Assembly: GCA_037447655.1 (NCBI GenBank)
Contig: JBBHKE010001764.1
Span: forward strand, 124,001 to 188,000
Reading direction: 5' to 3'
Origin: Zygnema cylindricum
Lineage: Eukaryota > Streptophyta > Zygnematophyceae > Zygnematales > Zygnemataceae
DNA length: 64,000 nucleotides
A model generated the notes under the pieces. That model was not told the origin of the DNA. It did no database searches and saw nothing but the letters and a program-made list of their open reading frames with translations. This document shows, piece by piece, positions 9,554 to 22,996 of the stretch; positions within the stretch are counted from its first letter, which is position 1; each line of letters opens with the position of its first letter. The translations under genes were made by a program, and so were the position numbers.

Positions 9554-12093
9554 GATTTAATGCGCTAGTACTAATTTATGGTTCCCAAGATGAGCTGCAG
9601 ATGCTCTGATATTGTAAAGGTGTTCTTTCTTTCCGCTGGAAAGGGAGTGCTTTACAGGTGTAAGGTATATTATTTTCTTTTACAGTGGATAGGTGTGTTC
9701 TGGACTCCAAGCGGCACAGACAAGCTGGTTCGAACCTTCAAATATTAGTGTGGAATCAATTTTACAAGTGAGTAGAAAATGTTGATTCCCTTCCAATGCC
9801 ACATTCGCAGTTTCCCGGGTCATATTTTTTCATGGAGCTTGAGCATCAAGAGGACGTTTGTCCCTTAAATTTTTTGATGAAATCGACATGGTTTGCACAA
9901 TTTGTTTTCTCACAAACAAAAATTGAAAATATGTTTTATTTAGTTTGCATGGGTGAAAAGCCAATGTTCTTGTCAAAATCTCTCATCTAGTTTCCTCGTA
10001 GTAACGTCTGGCAAGGATTATTTTTCATGCTTTTTTATCGACCTTATGCAACTGTGAGTTGTTTTTGAGAACCTGCTGAGGTATAGATAGGTCAAAACCC
10101 GTAGGAAGAGTTTAATTATTGCAGGTAATATAATGTAGGTTTCTTTTGGCACGTTTTACTGCTAACTTTTCTGAGAGGAAGCAATTAAGCAGCCTTAGCA
10201 TGTCTGTATTGAAAGCGGAAACTTGAATGGTTTTATATCAGGTTCTTAAAAGTTGAGAAAACTATCTTTCCGGAATGCCCACTGAGCTCAGTGGATGGTA
10301 TCCAAAGTCCAACCATTGACAACTTGTTGTACCAGCCCATTTTTTTTCTTTTCTGTTATTTAGTAATGGTATAGCACTCCTAGCGAACTTTGTGCTGTTA
10401 GATAGTTTCAAGTAGTATGTTTGTGTTAATTGTGAGTTAGTTGATTGGCCGTCTCTACTCATATTTATGCTTGGCTTAGGGTGTTAGTCCTACAAACATG
10501 CCAAGTCTGTATCTTCATATTGACAGAATTAGTCACAAAACTATACGAGAAATAGGATAACACAATGGAGGATAAGAAATTACAATGCCTCTGATTTTAT
10601 TATATTATTATTTTATTATTAAATTACAGTGCCTCTGATTTTGTTTGACATTGGTGTCGTCTTAGTTTTCATGCGTTCTTATTTCCATCAAAGCCTACAA
10701 GACGCAACAAGCAGAATAGAAGTTAGAAAGATATGTCTATTGATATTTCAAAAAAAATGAAAGTTGTTTTAACAAATTTAAAAATGTATAGAAGTTCAAT
10801 GATTCACATGAAGCAGCTAGACTGTATAGATTTTGGATGTGTATTGTTTAGATTTGCAACAAAAATACTAATTTGTCGGGGGTACGGCATTGGATCATTG
10901 AATGTATAAACCAGGAGGTAATCAATCAGTTTAGTGTATGGGGTTTATCCTTTCATGCATTAAGAGAGAATAATCATTACAACCTTCATCATCATAAAAA
11001 CCAAAATATAATATAATAACATGCATTATGCTTGAACACCTGCACCAAGTTTAGACCTTTAAATGTTTCATTTCACTGCACCCACTGTACACTTTATGGT
11101 TCTTTTTTTCCAACGTTTGTCCTGATCACTTGCTACATTTTTCCTCGTGTCTTTACTGTTATCTCATGGGAATCAATCAACACATCCGAATAACATACCA
11201 TATCATTTGCTTATCTAAGACTGTCAGCGGTTGTGAGACATCACATACACCATGATAAAGTTTTCACAACCACTCAATCTGAGCTTTCAACTTGGGCCAC
11301 CTGGGCTCAATCTGGGCCACTTTCCTGTCAACTCTTCTCGTGCTCGTTTTCTCCCTTATGCAACCTGGTCCCGGAGCTATTCTGATAGCAACACATCTCT
11401 ACACACCTTTCCATGCTTTGCGTTACGCCACACCAATTCCCCACTTCTCTCTCCGGTTTAGGTTAAACCTCCCTCGTCCGCCCTTCCTTGACTCTCTCAA
11501 CTACTTGTACGGCTGACGATATCAAGCTTGTACAACCGAGCCTTCGAGGCTGACAAGGCAACTCTTCTTCATTGCTTCATCGTGGTTAGATGAATCAGGC
11601 ATACAGTGCTCTCCGGGATGCTTTATTTAGCATATGTTACTTCATGTGCGATTGATTCAGGTCCGAGTTCTAACAAATGATTCACGCTTAATCAACTTTG
11701 CTTGATGGTGCCCACCGTATGTTAGGAGATTGTTTTTGGCAAATTTTGCCTATTGCACTTAGGAGGTCTGTCATATTGGAGTGGTGGTGCAAGGAGTTGT
11801 TGTATCATAGAGCATTTACTTACTAGCATACTACTAATAGCATATCGACTCAATCGAGGGAAACCTGTCATTCTTCACCACCCATGTTGACTACAAATAT
11901 TGATGACTGGCTTTACACACGTTCCAAAGCGTAGAGTAGTTTCTTGTTTCCACCCTTTTTCTGTCTGTCAATGGAGTGGATCCCTCGAGTGCTCCCCCAA
12001 CGAGCTCCACCCAACATGTGCCCCTTACTCGAGTTGGGTCCCAAAGTAGGGAGCTGAGCTCTAACGGTTAGAGTTACGACCCTCTAGATAAAC
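9554..12093. other. Intergenic, no gene seen
   Basis: This contains the 3' UTR of the 8663 gene and then AT-rich sequence. Short frames such as 9796-9990 and 11252-11516 show no motifs, introns or family resemblance. There is a small A/T microrepeat near 10600-10640 (TTATTATTATTTTATTATTA). Confidence 0.5.
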
Positions 12094-12303
12094 TACACCG
12101 TGTACCACTATTAGTGTTAACAATTTTTCCGCCACTTAGAACATCTTTTCTCCGTACATATTGTCCGATTTTCAATTTGAGACCGACAATCGGAAGCTGA
12201 TAATCTTGTCTTTCAATCGCAACCGTTAAATCCACAATCCGGCATGTGTACGGAGAAAAGATGTTTTAGGTGGCAAAAAAACATTATCACAATGGCGATA
12301 CAC
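12094..12303. mobile_element. MITE-like element with inner inverted repeat
   Basis: The left end TACACCGTGTACCACTATTA belongs to the TACACCGTG family. Inside, CATCTTTTCTCCGTACAT near 12143 is inverted as ATGTGTACGGAGAAAAGATG near 12244. The right terminus (near GGCGATACAC) is decayed. The MITE at 43658 has the same interior, with TTCTCCGTACAC, so both form one subfamily. Confidence 0.6.
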
Positions 12304-13076
12304 TAAGTATATTCCTCTAATTTCAATAAGTTCTCTAGGCTTTTTCGTTCCAATTTCCGTAAACTTTATAATATTATATGCTTTGCTTTTATTGTAGTTG
12401 ACTTTGCTCGTTTTCATTTCGTATATTTTTAGTAATTTATTTGTTTTAAATTCAAGTTTTGTAGGGTTTTAGTTGCCTTGTTTTAGCTCGTCATCGTTTT
12501 TGGTTTTTCGTAGTTTTGACCACTGCTACGCTTTCACCTTCGATTTTACCTTCGACTCCACTCCTATACTGAGATGTTCCCACTTTTTTTCAATACAGAC
12601 ATTTAGTTGGTACTCCTACTGTCAAATAAAATAAAATAAAAAAGTACAGAACTCTTTTCAATACAGATATACAGTTCATACTCTCACTGTCAAATAAAAC
12701 AAAATAATATAGTATAGAATACAGGGAAAAAGCGAAAGTACCACAGGTTAAAAAATATTCCTCCCGTAAAAACAGCCAAAAACCATATGGTCCAATAAAT
12801 TTGACAAAACTGAGATTTTTTCCTTTTTACTTATTACTAAGCAGCTTGGGGACACTATGAACAATCTACAATCTGAAAACCAATTTCTATATTAAAAAAA
12901 TCACTTCTAATAAAAAAGGAAAGAAAACTTGTCATTGGTTAAACATTACTTAGTTTCAGACCCATTTTATACCATCCCATCCCATCTCTACTTCTCAACA
13001 CACTCTCCAAACCTCGAAGGCTATTAAATAACTAACGGCTATTGATAAAAAAACACTAAAAAACAACATAAAAAAA
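12304..13076. other. 3' flank of CBSPPR1, no gene seen
   Basis: AT-rich. A segment of about 65 bp ending CTGTCAAATAAAATAAAATA near 12640 is repeated imperfectly near 12700, each copy containing TTTTCAATACAGA. The part close to 13076 should contain the CBSPPR1 3' UTR. Confidence 0.4.
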
Positions 13077-16000
13077 TTACATTTCCTTCGGTTCCACAGT
13101 GCTTGTGAAGAAGAGCTTCCTACGTGAACAACTCGTCCTATTGCCTCCTAAGTCAAATATGTTTTGACCACCGATAAATCCCACGACACTAGTATCATAT
13201 TTATATTGCTCACCATTTTTAAACGAGTCATTGGTAATTCCGTATGAATAATCCCTTTGCATTGCCTCCACAACCGCCAAAAACTCCACTTTCTTTGAGA
13301 GAAAAATCTCGGTTGCCTGAGAGACCGGAGCGTTACAGGGAATGGTTGGAGGAGGAGGCTCCATAATGTCCTCGATACGATCTTTTAACTGACAAATAAA
13401 GTATTGAAAAAGAAACAAAAAGAAAAGAAAAACAAAAACCCGTAATAAGTCAGAGAATAAGCCAATAGAGTTGGGACATAAAATAAGCCGATGAAACAAA
13501 ATAAGACAAACTAAGGCATAGGAACAGTAATAAAATAGGCCATTAGGATCAGTAATAAAAGAAGTTATAGGATCAGTAATAAAAGAAGTTATAGGATCAG
13601 ACCCATTAAATAAGTCATCGAATCAGACACGAAATCGACCACAAATAAAAAGTACGAGAATACGTTTTCTCTCTTCATATTCCAGCTCAAGATGTCACAC
13701 AAGTTGCACCTGCGAGCCCAGTATTTCTAACATACAGGATGTAAAATAGGGTTTCAAAAACTACAGCTAAACTATTGATCTTAAGTCATACCAGTACAGA
13801 CATATGTTCAATAACTATTTGCCTTTGTTGTTAAAATTTGGTCAATTGATCACAATATCACAATAAACAACCAGACCAGTCTGTTTCCTCTGTATCACAA
13901 TTTCCAGCCAATAATCCAAAAAACATAAAACGCAATACATAAAAAAAAAAAAAAAAAAACATTTGTTTTCCCGTGAATATCAGTCATCCTTAAAACTAAA
14001 ACGGCTTCATAAGCTCCATGACAAGTTTTCGCACTCGAAGAGACTCACCTTTTTACAATTCCGTGCATACAGTAGTCCAATACATTGCTGTTTATTGTTA
14101 CATACTGGAAGTACATCCGTGCTTAGAAAAAGTTTTGCCACCTCAGCCACTGTCTGATCGGGACTTGCGAGTCTCTGAGTTGCAAAAGGCATCATTACTG
14201 TCTCTATGACTGATCTCGGAGATACCTGTAAAAGCAAAATAGTAACATTCAGTTTTCCAAAAGGTTAATAGCGAAGATGTACTAAACCTGATTCGTTATA
14301 TAGCGCTTATCAAGCCTAATTTAGGCCCAACCAATATGGACGATTTTCAACCGCTTAACAAATTAGCGTTAAGACAATTCATTAGTATTCATAACACTAT
14401 ATTTTGTTCAAAGGCAAAGAATAACAACCAACACCAAATTAGTTTTTTTAGTATTATTTGCGATTTGGCTTTAAGCCTCATTCCATCACTTCACTGCCCA
14501 CCACTGCTGTTAGCTTTAAGGATTTATTAGTGAAATTAGAACATATAGTACGAATTTAGTGTAAGGAGACGTGGCAGATTGTAGTCCACTCACTTAAATA
14601 GCGTCGTTAACACTATTTTCATGATTTTTGACCAAAAAAAATTGCGACCAAATTAGTGTTATTAACTCTAATTACCATGGCCAGTGAGGTGACTGTGAAG
14701 GAAAGACACACATGACAAAAATTAAAACAAAATAAAGCGAACAATGAAGAAAAATATATAAGGTTCAAAACGAAAAAGAAGCGTACTCCAGGAAGAAATG
14801 GCACGGGCTGATATGCATCCAACGAGAAGTCGAATGCTGCCATGAGCCGAACAAACACCTGTGACAAAAAAAAAAGGGAAAAAAAAAGCATTTCATAAGT
14901 ACTAAAAAGAAGGCAAGACAGAAGGTTCATCTCCACACTTGTATCTTTCAGGCAAGTGATAAGGAGAACAGAAATAAACTCCACCGACTACATCTGAAAA
15001 AATCGCCTATTGATCAGAATGTTCACTGAAATTTACATCGCCAAGATCCAGTAGAAAGTGTCATCACTTAGTCGTTTTGTTCATTTCCAAAACACTAGCA
15101 GTTCCCATAGTCCCTCAAAAAGAACAGTACCATAAATATAAACACCATAAATACTCCTACAACCACCACCCTGTTTAAGGAATCGCCCACCCTAGCCATG
15201 GAGGCATCTGTAAGGCGCCACACCTTGTTCCCACGTGCAGAAAAACTTGGTCGACCTCCTTGTGACTTTGACATCGCTGCGAGAGTTGCCTTTGCCAGCT
15301 TCAACTGTTCCATAACCCACGAAACAAGAAATATCCATATCAGCAAAAGCGTCTATTACTCAACTGACGAGAAAAACTTAGCATCTATTACTTAGTTGAG
15401 AAAAACCGAGCGCCACACTTAACTGAAAATCCCAAATGGAAAGGAATGTTAATTTGAGAAACTGACACACAGATTGTCTATTGGAAAATCTGTACGGCAA
15501 CAAGCGTTTGGACTTTAACACTCGTTGATAAGAGAACTGAAATATGAAATGCTCCTGTTGAAAAAAAAGTGAAAATAAAACATCAGTGATGAATCCCAAT
15601 TGAAAATATCAATTAGTATGACAAACACCGTGTCAGCAACATCTGACAAATTTATCCTACGAAACAGGAAAAGTACAAGCCTTATTGGGGTTGTCACGTT
15701 GTAATCAAAACACTTTCGTCCAATACAAAGGTTTCAACCCCTAATTCTGATTCAAACCACACCAAGAGCCAGGTGGCCACAATAAACCACAACAGAAAAC
15801 TCGCAACAGAAAGAAACTCTATATAAATCCTTGCAAGTCACATCCTCCGATCAACCCAAAACTGGTTAAAAACTCACATTTCCACTGTTTACTGCTGCCT
15901 CCATCACGAGTTCGTCAGCTTCTGCCCTATCCTCGGGCCAAACTTGTCCAGAAGAATGAGTGACTAATCTTCCCGCTAATGCTTGAGTGCCTTCCAAATC

Positions 16001-19000
16001 TCCCCTCTCTGCCAGGGCTCTCATTAATGCCAAGAACACATGAGCCCTGGGTCTTAACTGAGGCTCCACCTTCGCCCTCTCCTCCATCTCCGCCATAAAC
16101 CGCATTCCATCTGTAAGATTTCCCCAAATGTCCCGATGCTTTCTAAGAGGTCAATGATTCACCTTGCTGTGCTGTGCTGTGCATTGATTTGCTTTACATT
16201 TCCCTGATGAAAGAGAAATCATAAACAAAAGGCGCATTTTACACACCTCCAATCTAACTGTAGAATGCAGAAATTAAGAGCAATGCAGTAATCCTTAATT
16301 TTGACTTGTGTGAATACATCAAAAGCCGTATTGCAGTTGACAGTAACAATACCTTCAGCACCTCCAACCTGGATACAGGCGTCAATAATGGCTGTGTAGG
16401 CTACTCTATCTATCACACATGTCGCCATCCCTTTCATCTCCTCCACCAGCCTATGAACTCCTTCCAAATCGCCATCTTCTGCTAGGGCCTACATTGAAGG
16501 AAACACAACAAAGAAGAATATACTGAAAGGTAAGAAAAGTTGCAAGGGGAAAAAGAGCAGGAAGGTACTCAAAAGGAAGAAACCATTAAAAAAACTGACA
16601 AGCAATAACCAGACTCGGTGGAAAAATCGGCACCATCTGCATGTCTTTCACCAGCTGGAGGAGGCGAACCGGGCCTCATTGCTGACATCAATATAACACT
16701 CTAATGCTTCATTCTATCTTTCACTGCATTACTTATGTTAGAAATGGATCAAGTCAGTCTTTAGGGAAATTGGCCCCATCTCATAAGTCCCACAAACCCC
16801 TTCTGGTTTTGAAATTCTTAGTGTCCATAGGACTAAAATATATCTATGGGCTTATGTCCTTGATTCGTTTCTGCTCAAAGTGTTCTAATGTTCAGACAAT
16901 TTGGCAACATTTTCTATTCCTTTCTAATGTCAGCAGCAAAGATTATGAGTAATTGTGAATGCTGGAAACATCAAAGACTTTTCCATTACAATCAGCTTCA
17001 CATATACACTTTGATGGCTAAAATGAGATCACTATCGGAGTCATGCTAGTGACATTGGCATTCATGACAGGGCCCGGATGATGACAGAAACTTCTGGACT
17101 TTCATTCAAATCCAAATGTCCAATAGTCTCAAGGTGACAATGGAGATGGAAGGACATCAAGCACATCATCATTTTCCTTACATGTACCGTACTTCGATGT
17201 ATACACTGGATTGCATAAAGCTACTCAATTTCAGAACCTGCTACTAGAATAAAAAATTACTTGAAAACTTTATATCCCGACTCGTTTAAAGGGCAAAGAT
17301 GGATATATTTTTGACCAAGGAGAGAGTCGACAAAGGTATCAGCAATAACCGATAAATGATTAAATCACAATAACTGCATGAAAGTGCAAAACTACCACGA
17401 AAGCTACATAAAGCTAAGATGCATTTGCTCTATCTGTGCGCGTTTTCATGGATCTAGCAGAAATAAAGAAGATCGCTAAATTGACACATCAGACATCCCA
17501 AGGTTCAAGATTGCAAGGGAGCAACCCTTTTCAGACAACAGCTCACAAACATAGTTTTCCAGAAGCTATCTGTAACATAAAAGGCTTCTACGTTTCCATA
17601 AACAAAATTAAACTCCAGCTAAACAACAAAAGATGGAAAATAAATAGAAACAAATAGCATATAATGCTTATTTTGAAAGCCGCTGATGACTTGTAGGAAC
17701 TTAAGTATTCAAATAGTCTCAGCCACGATAATCTCAGATACCTCATGAAGTAAATAGCAAGGATTCATCGTCTAGACTGTTAAGAACATTGAATCAGAGT
17801 TTGTATACCCAAACCATACATTATGAGTAGTAATGAATATAATATCATTCAATATATTGCATATGACATCCGCAAAATAACGTATGAAAGTTAAGGTTTT
17901 TTTTTCTACGATGTATTGTAAGTCACATCGACGCGTATTGTATCGCGATATCCTACATGGAGTAAGTACAAAAGTACAGGTTACCACTAGGAGAAGTGCT
18001 GAAGCACGAACTTCTACATTTTCTTTTTAAAAAAAATAAAAATAAAAAGTCCCATTCCCTGTTCATCCTCTTTCTTGACACCTCTTTTCCTCCACTCTCC
18101 TCTCTTTCCTCTGCTTTGTCCTTTATAGCTCCATCTCGTCTCTTCTCCCTCCTGAATTCTAACTTTTGACTACCATCTTTTCCTCTTCCTTCCCTCCTGC
18201 CCTACTGCCGACTCTCCTTGTTCTTAGGGCGGAAGAATCTTCTCTTTTTCCCCACTCTTCATGGCTACAATCCTCTCCGTTTTGTTCACAACTATTCCCC
18301 TCTCATCTCTCCTCCCGCATGAAAATCTGCACAATGTGCAAATTCTACTTTGTCTGCATTCTACTTTTTTTTCTCAAATTTTAACAGTGTATTGAGTAGC
18401 ACGATATCGCGATAGTATCGCTGTGTGGCGATGCTATATGTTTCTTGCAAAATTATCATGCATCACAGGCCTGTCCTGGCCGCCCTTATCTAAAGGGGGC
18501 CCCCTTATGCATCACTAATTATGAGCAGTGTACCATCTGTATGCTGAAAAAACACTTCCTTAACCAACTGCTGGTCACCGTATGGACATCCATGTGTGTC
18601 TTTAAACCCCAACTGCCTATGCCCCTGTACCCCTTCCCTTCCCTTCCCCTCACCTTCTACTTCATGGAAAAGCAAAAAAATAAAATCAGTTCTGTACTTT
18701 CATTCTTCCAAATTAGTCCTTGCATCATCGTACCTTAAGCAGCGTGGTGTAAGTCACCACATCCGGGAGAAGCATAAAGGTATTCAACCGCCGTGACTCC
18801 GCCTGTAGAGTAAAAGAATAGGCCAAACCAAGTGTTACTTTTAATGGATGGCCACTCTTGCACTGACGTGTGACTGGGCACAAACACCTTTCCACCTCTT
18901 TCATGCTGCTTGCATACTTGAAGAAACTCAACTGTCCCATGTATATATCTACACCTATGCCCTCAAACCGATAAAACAATGTACAAATGTACTATGATCA

Positions 19001-21905
19001 ACATAACTAATGATGGGCTTCTCTGTACCTCACTGGTGGCAATTCAGCAAGGACATACCTTCATCTCATCAAGAAGGTCCAGAGCAGTTTCAAGGTCTTG
19101 CCCACGGACGCAAGCAAGGATAAGAGAATTATATGTCAAACGCTGTAATGGAAGATTCAGTAACCTCATTTCTTCCATCACTTTCAGTGCTTCTAATGGA
19201 TTATCCGATCTTGCATAACCCTGTGCCCCACACCAATCCCGCAGCAGTTTTTCAAGAGTTAAAATTTACATTCTTCTAAATCAATAGACAAGCCCTTAAA
19301 ATTTAGCAAAATCAGCTTCTCACTGTCTAAGATCCATAAGAATCTGTTTCATCCTGTCATGAACAAGTCCCTGCCCCCCACAAAAACTCCTCTTTCCAAA
19401 GGATCCAGGAAACCAAATTTCACGACCTTAATTAGAAGATTATAAGTGAAGGTCGATGGTCGGGCCCCTTGACCAAATATGCGGTATCTTGAGAGAACGC
19501 CTCTCGCCCTCATAGCCTCCCCAGCTTCGGCACAAGCATTAATGAGAGTGTTCAGGTGAACTTCGGTTAGTTGAGGTCGTCCTGGAGCTCTCCCGGCTTC
19601 CATGGACTCCAGAAGCTCAAAAGCATCATCTAATCTCTTGGCTTGTCCTAAGCCCTGTTACAACAACATAGATAAGAAAATTGATGAACTGTGAGGAGTC
19701 ATAAAACTGCAAAACCATGCACCGGAACATTTCCGTGAAAGAGCAAAGACTTACAGAAGTAAAGCATCTAGTAACATTGCAAATCAGTGCATGGGCAATG
19801 CAGACTGGATTGAATACGAAATGGCTACCAAGAACTGGCGCAGATACTCTCATGGGATACACCAGCCATCATCGAAAGCAACTATTCTTGGTTATTGCAA
19901 ATAGAAAAGCCGCCCAGAAAGTCTGCGATATGGCAAAAATCTTCACGTTACATCATAGTCATATTTTCAGTACGTAAAACGTATCACAGCCCTTGTTCAA
20001 TCTGTCGGAAAAAAATTCAGCAAAGGCAGTGACCACATGGGCGTGGAAAATATCCCGCCATTTCAAAGAGCAGTAAAAAGTTACAAATCAATGGATGACT
20101 GCCCACCCAAAATAATTTCTCCCAAGTTTCCATATGTGTCTACTTTGCAAGTTATGAGATTCTCTACTTACTCTCAGAGGCACCTATTAAACATGTCCAT
20201 AATACGTTACTCAGATGCTTGTGACATTTTTCCTTGACATCATCAGAACTTCATGTAATATTAAATCATATTGTGAACACTTTTGCCTTTGAACATTAAG
20301 GAGGGCCCTGGCAATAACTTAGTACCTCATGAGCCCCTCATGTAATCAGAAAATTTAGCTTCCTAGTTTCAGGTAAAAGGCTAGAGCATGATCATGGACC
20401 CAACATGTCTGCCTGCTCCTATAAATTTTAGCAAAGGCCTTTCCTTAAACAAAACAATTTAAACTGAGGCAACTGTAAAGTTTTAGGTGACGATATGATA
20501 CACACCTTTAGCAATGTTCCATAGGTGATACTATCTGCTCCCACACCTCCTGGCTTGACCATCCCATTGAATTCTTCCACAGCCTTATCCACATTCCCGC
20601 AATTTACACAAGCCGCAAGAACAGCATTCATAGTGATCAGATTGATCCGTACACCTTCTGATCTGGCACGTCCAAGAACATCAAAAATCTGCATCCACAC
20701 AAAATTCTGGTTGACTTTTATTAAAAGCTTTCGTCTAAGAACATCAAAAATCTCCATCCACGTTAAATGCTGATAAATTTTTATCATATTTGACAGTATT
20801 TGATCCAAACCAAACTTCGGTAATCTTTTACTGGGACATCCTAAGAGCATTTGATAAAAAATCTGCATCCATACCAAATTCTGTTAACTTTTATTGAAAA
20901 CATTCTAGAGTATTTGAAATAAAATCTGCATCCAGACCATTTTCTGGTAAGCGTTTACTGAAAGCATTTTGCGACCAAGTTGGTCCAGAACCCCACAGAC
21001 GCAATTTAATGATTGTGCACATCACTGCTTATTGGTTTCAAAAGCAACCTGGGAGATGATCCACAGTATAAAAAAAGACAGCAAGAACACACTTAAAAAG
21101 CCTACATCATATAATGTTCAGGAAAACCGAAGTTCTCTAACTGATAGAATTCCGTACACACCTGGTCAAGCTGTTTCCTTCTCCCGAGACTGACAATCCT
21201 TTTTGTCAATTGCCTTGCCTCCTGTTCAGCCAAATTTCGTCTTTTCCGCCAAAACGGAACTGCAGTGCCATTATCTGTGATTTCAAATTCCATTTCTTTC
21301 TCCTTTTGCAAACGCTCAAATTCACGTCTCTTCCTCATTTGCGCCAATAGTTCTCTAGGTGGAGAAGACTCTTTCTTCGATTGAGAAATGTTACTCCCTG
21401 GTTCTTTACCTCCAGAAAACTGTCTACTGGTTGGAAGCCCTCCTGTTGTGGCTACTGCTAAACAGATGCTTCTCCTTCCAAATATTTCTAATGGTTCATA
21501 ATGAAAAACACTTGGAGAAACCCTAGGGTTCGGTTTCCTGAACCGCAGAGGTAAAATTTGGGCTACAGGCATAGGGCCTCTGTTGTGGCTGTTTTTAAAG
21601 CATAAATGGGACTGAATTTGAAAAGCTCCATCCGACTCTATCACATTTTGCCAACAGTTTATTAAACAAACGGAAAGGCTAGCCTCTTGTCTCCTCTGAT
21701 TCCTTCTCGACAAACGGCTTTGACTGTGGCTTCCGTTGCATTCAGTGTCTCTAGCATCCGTTATTATGCAATCTAAAAATCCGTACCCGTAAATTTCGGA
21801 ACTACTGAAATGGAGACACGTGGCAGTGTCCAGTGCTGGTCTCAGTCTTGAAGAGGAGCTTGTCGCAGGAAGACGAGAAAAAGGAGCGAAAACAATTGAC
21901 GCCAT
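13077..21905 (-). CDS. CBSPPR1: PPR-repeat protein with C-terminal CBS domains
   Basis: Eleven exons join in frame: 21905-21162, 20688-20506, 19654-19427, 19220-19059, 18802-18734, 16488-16353, 16110-15878, 15304-15170, 14858-14787, 14225-14049, 13388-13077, giving 816 residues. All introns are GT-AG. Exons 2-7 encode PPR motifs (for example NLITMNAVLAACVNCGNVDK, HLNTLINACAEAGEAMRARG, LTYNSLILACVRGQDLETAL, VAYTAIIDACIQVGG). Exons 10-11 encode a CBS pair (VIETVMMPF...VCNNKQQCIGLLYARN, then IEDIMEPPPP). This order matches Arabidopsis At5g10690 (CBSPPR1). PPR tracts bind RNA, usually in organelles; CBS pairs bind adenosyl ligands. The N-terminus MASIVFAPFSRLP, rich in Ser and Arg, suggests a plastid transit peptide and fixes the start; an in-frame ATG 18 codons upstream is less suitable. 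The 248-residue first exon is long for the family. Confidence 0.88.
14490..14695. mobile_element. Degenerate MITE in CBSPPR1 intron 9
   Basis: The interior has the family landmarks GTAAGGAGACGTGGCAGATT and CACTTAAATAG, followed by GTGTTATTAACTCTAATTAC. The right end (CTCTAATTACCATGGCCAGTG) resembles the right end of the MITE at 23686-23877. The left terminus is uncertain. It lies wholly between exons 10 and 9. Confidence 0.5.
20655..20945 (-). repeat. Repeated exon-2 onsets in CBSPPR1 intron 1
   Basis: Reading the minus strand, the acceptor and start of exon 2 (GGATGCAG then ATTTTTGATGTTCTT) recurs three more times in the intron, near 20755, 20870 and 20935. The first extra copy has GGAG in place of GCAG at the acceptor. 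The other two keep GGATGCAGATTTT but diverge afterwards. Short copies of the pyrimidine-rich tract accompany each. Only the copy ending at 20688 continues into the PPR-coding sequence. Confidence 0.75.
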
Positions 21906-22996
21906 GGTTTCTGACAGGAAACAGAGAGCAAAACAAGTGGCAAGAAGGCAATCATGCAAAAAATGGTAACATGAGTACAGAGAAGATGTATTTGAGCAGT
22001 AAAAGCTTTACAACTGCTCGAAACTTAAAGCAGCCGACATGTGTACTCTGGTTTTAGTTCTACAACAAATAAAAAACTAGAAAAGCAATATTGGATTTTC
22101 TGACGCGAGTTGCAAAACCTGAGGGAAAAAGAAGCGAAAAAACAACAAACCTTCCTGTTACGCGTCAAATTCCCACGAGGAAAATTCTTCAATTCAAAAT
22201 TTCTTCAAATCCTGAGCGTCTTTGACATCTTTTCGCCACTACAACCATGACCGATTTCTAAATTTCAAAGTGAACCCTTGTGTGACACGTGGCAATGAAG
22301 GGCTATTTCACAAGAACCATGAGGTTGTAAACGAAAGGCAGGAAAGGAAAGTGAAACGATAATAAAAGATGTAAATGTGGACGACCTGAAAGTGCAATAT
22401 TCGTACAGTTTTTTGTACGAAACGGTTCAGTTTTGTCACTTCTTGTACTTCTCTGTACCCTTTCGTATGAAAAATGTACGAATTCTTTTGTGTTTTTGTA
22501 CCCTATTAAAAAACGTTTTAATCCTACGTGGAGGCTTCTCTTAAAAGTATCTCTCCCTAGAAGGGTCAACAGGATCAGCTGCACGTGACGTAACTGGCGG
22601 AGGAATTATAGGTGGCAGACCTTAGCCAATTACGGATTGTCAATCCGCTGGAATTTGGTTATCAGGTAAATCCTTGATCAGTGGTCCTCCGAAGATTTTG
22701 GGTGAGTTCAACCTTGGAGGAGAAAGGAAGCCGAGAGTTTTCCGAAGTTTTTGGAAAGACGACCTTAGGGCGTGTTCCCATGTAACCGATACTTTGAAAC
22801 GTTACTTTGAATTTTATCGCAGATTTTACGGTGTACTTTTCAAAGTGTGCCTATGTCAATCATTAGGGGGTGTCCCCATGTAATCGGTACTTTGATAAAG
22901 TATTTTGGACTGTAGTGAAGATTCTCCGTACTACTTTGAAGAGCGTCCCAATGTGCGAAAATGAAATCGGAACTTTGACATGTGACGGTTGCAGCC
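21906..22996. other. Gap between CBSPPR1 and the antiporter gene, with Tourist-like ends
   Basis: This holds the CBSPPR1 promoter/5' UTR and the 3' UTR of the antiporter; both genes are on the minus strand. At 22766-22960 the sequences GGGCGTGTTCCCATGTAACC, GGGGTGTCCCCATGTAATCG and GAGCGTCCCAATGTGCG recur, resembling the terminus of the 6014-6761 element. A 40-bp block near 22815 (AGATTTTACGGTGTACTTTT) also occurs near 4668. No gene is seen. Confidence 0.5.
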
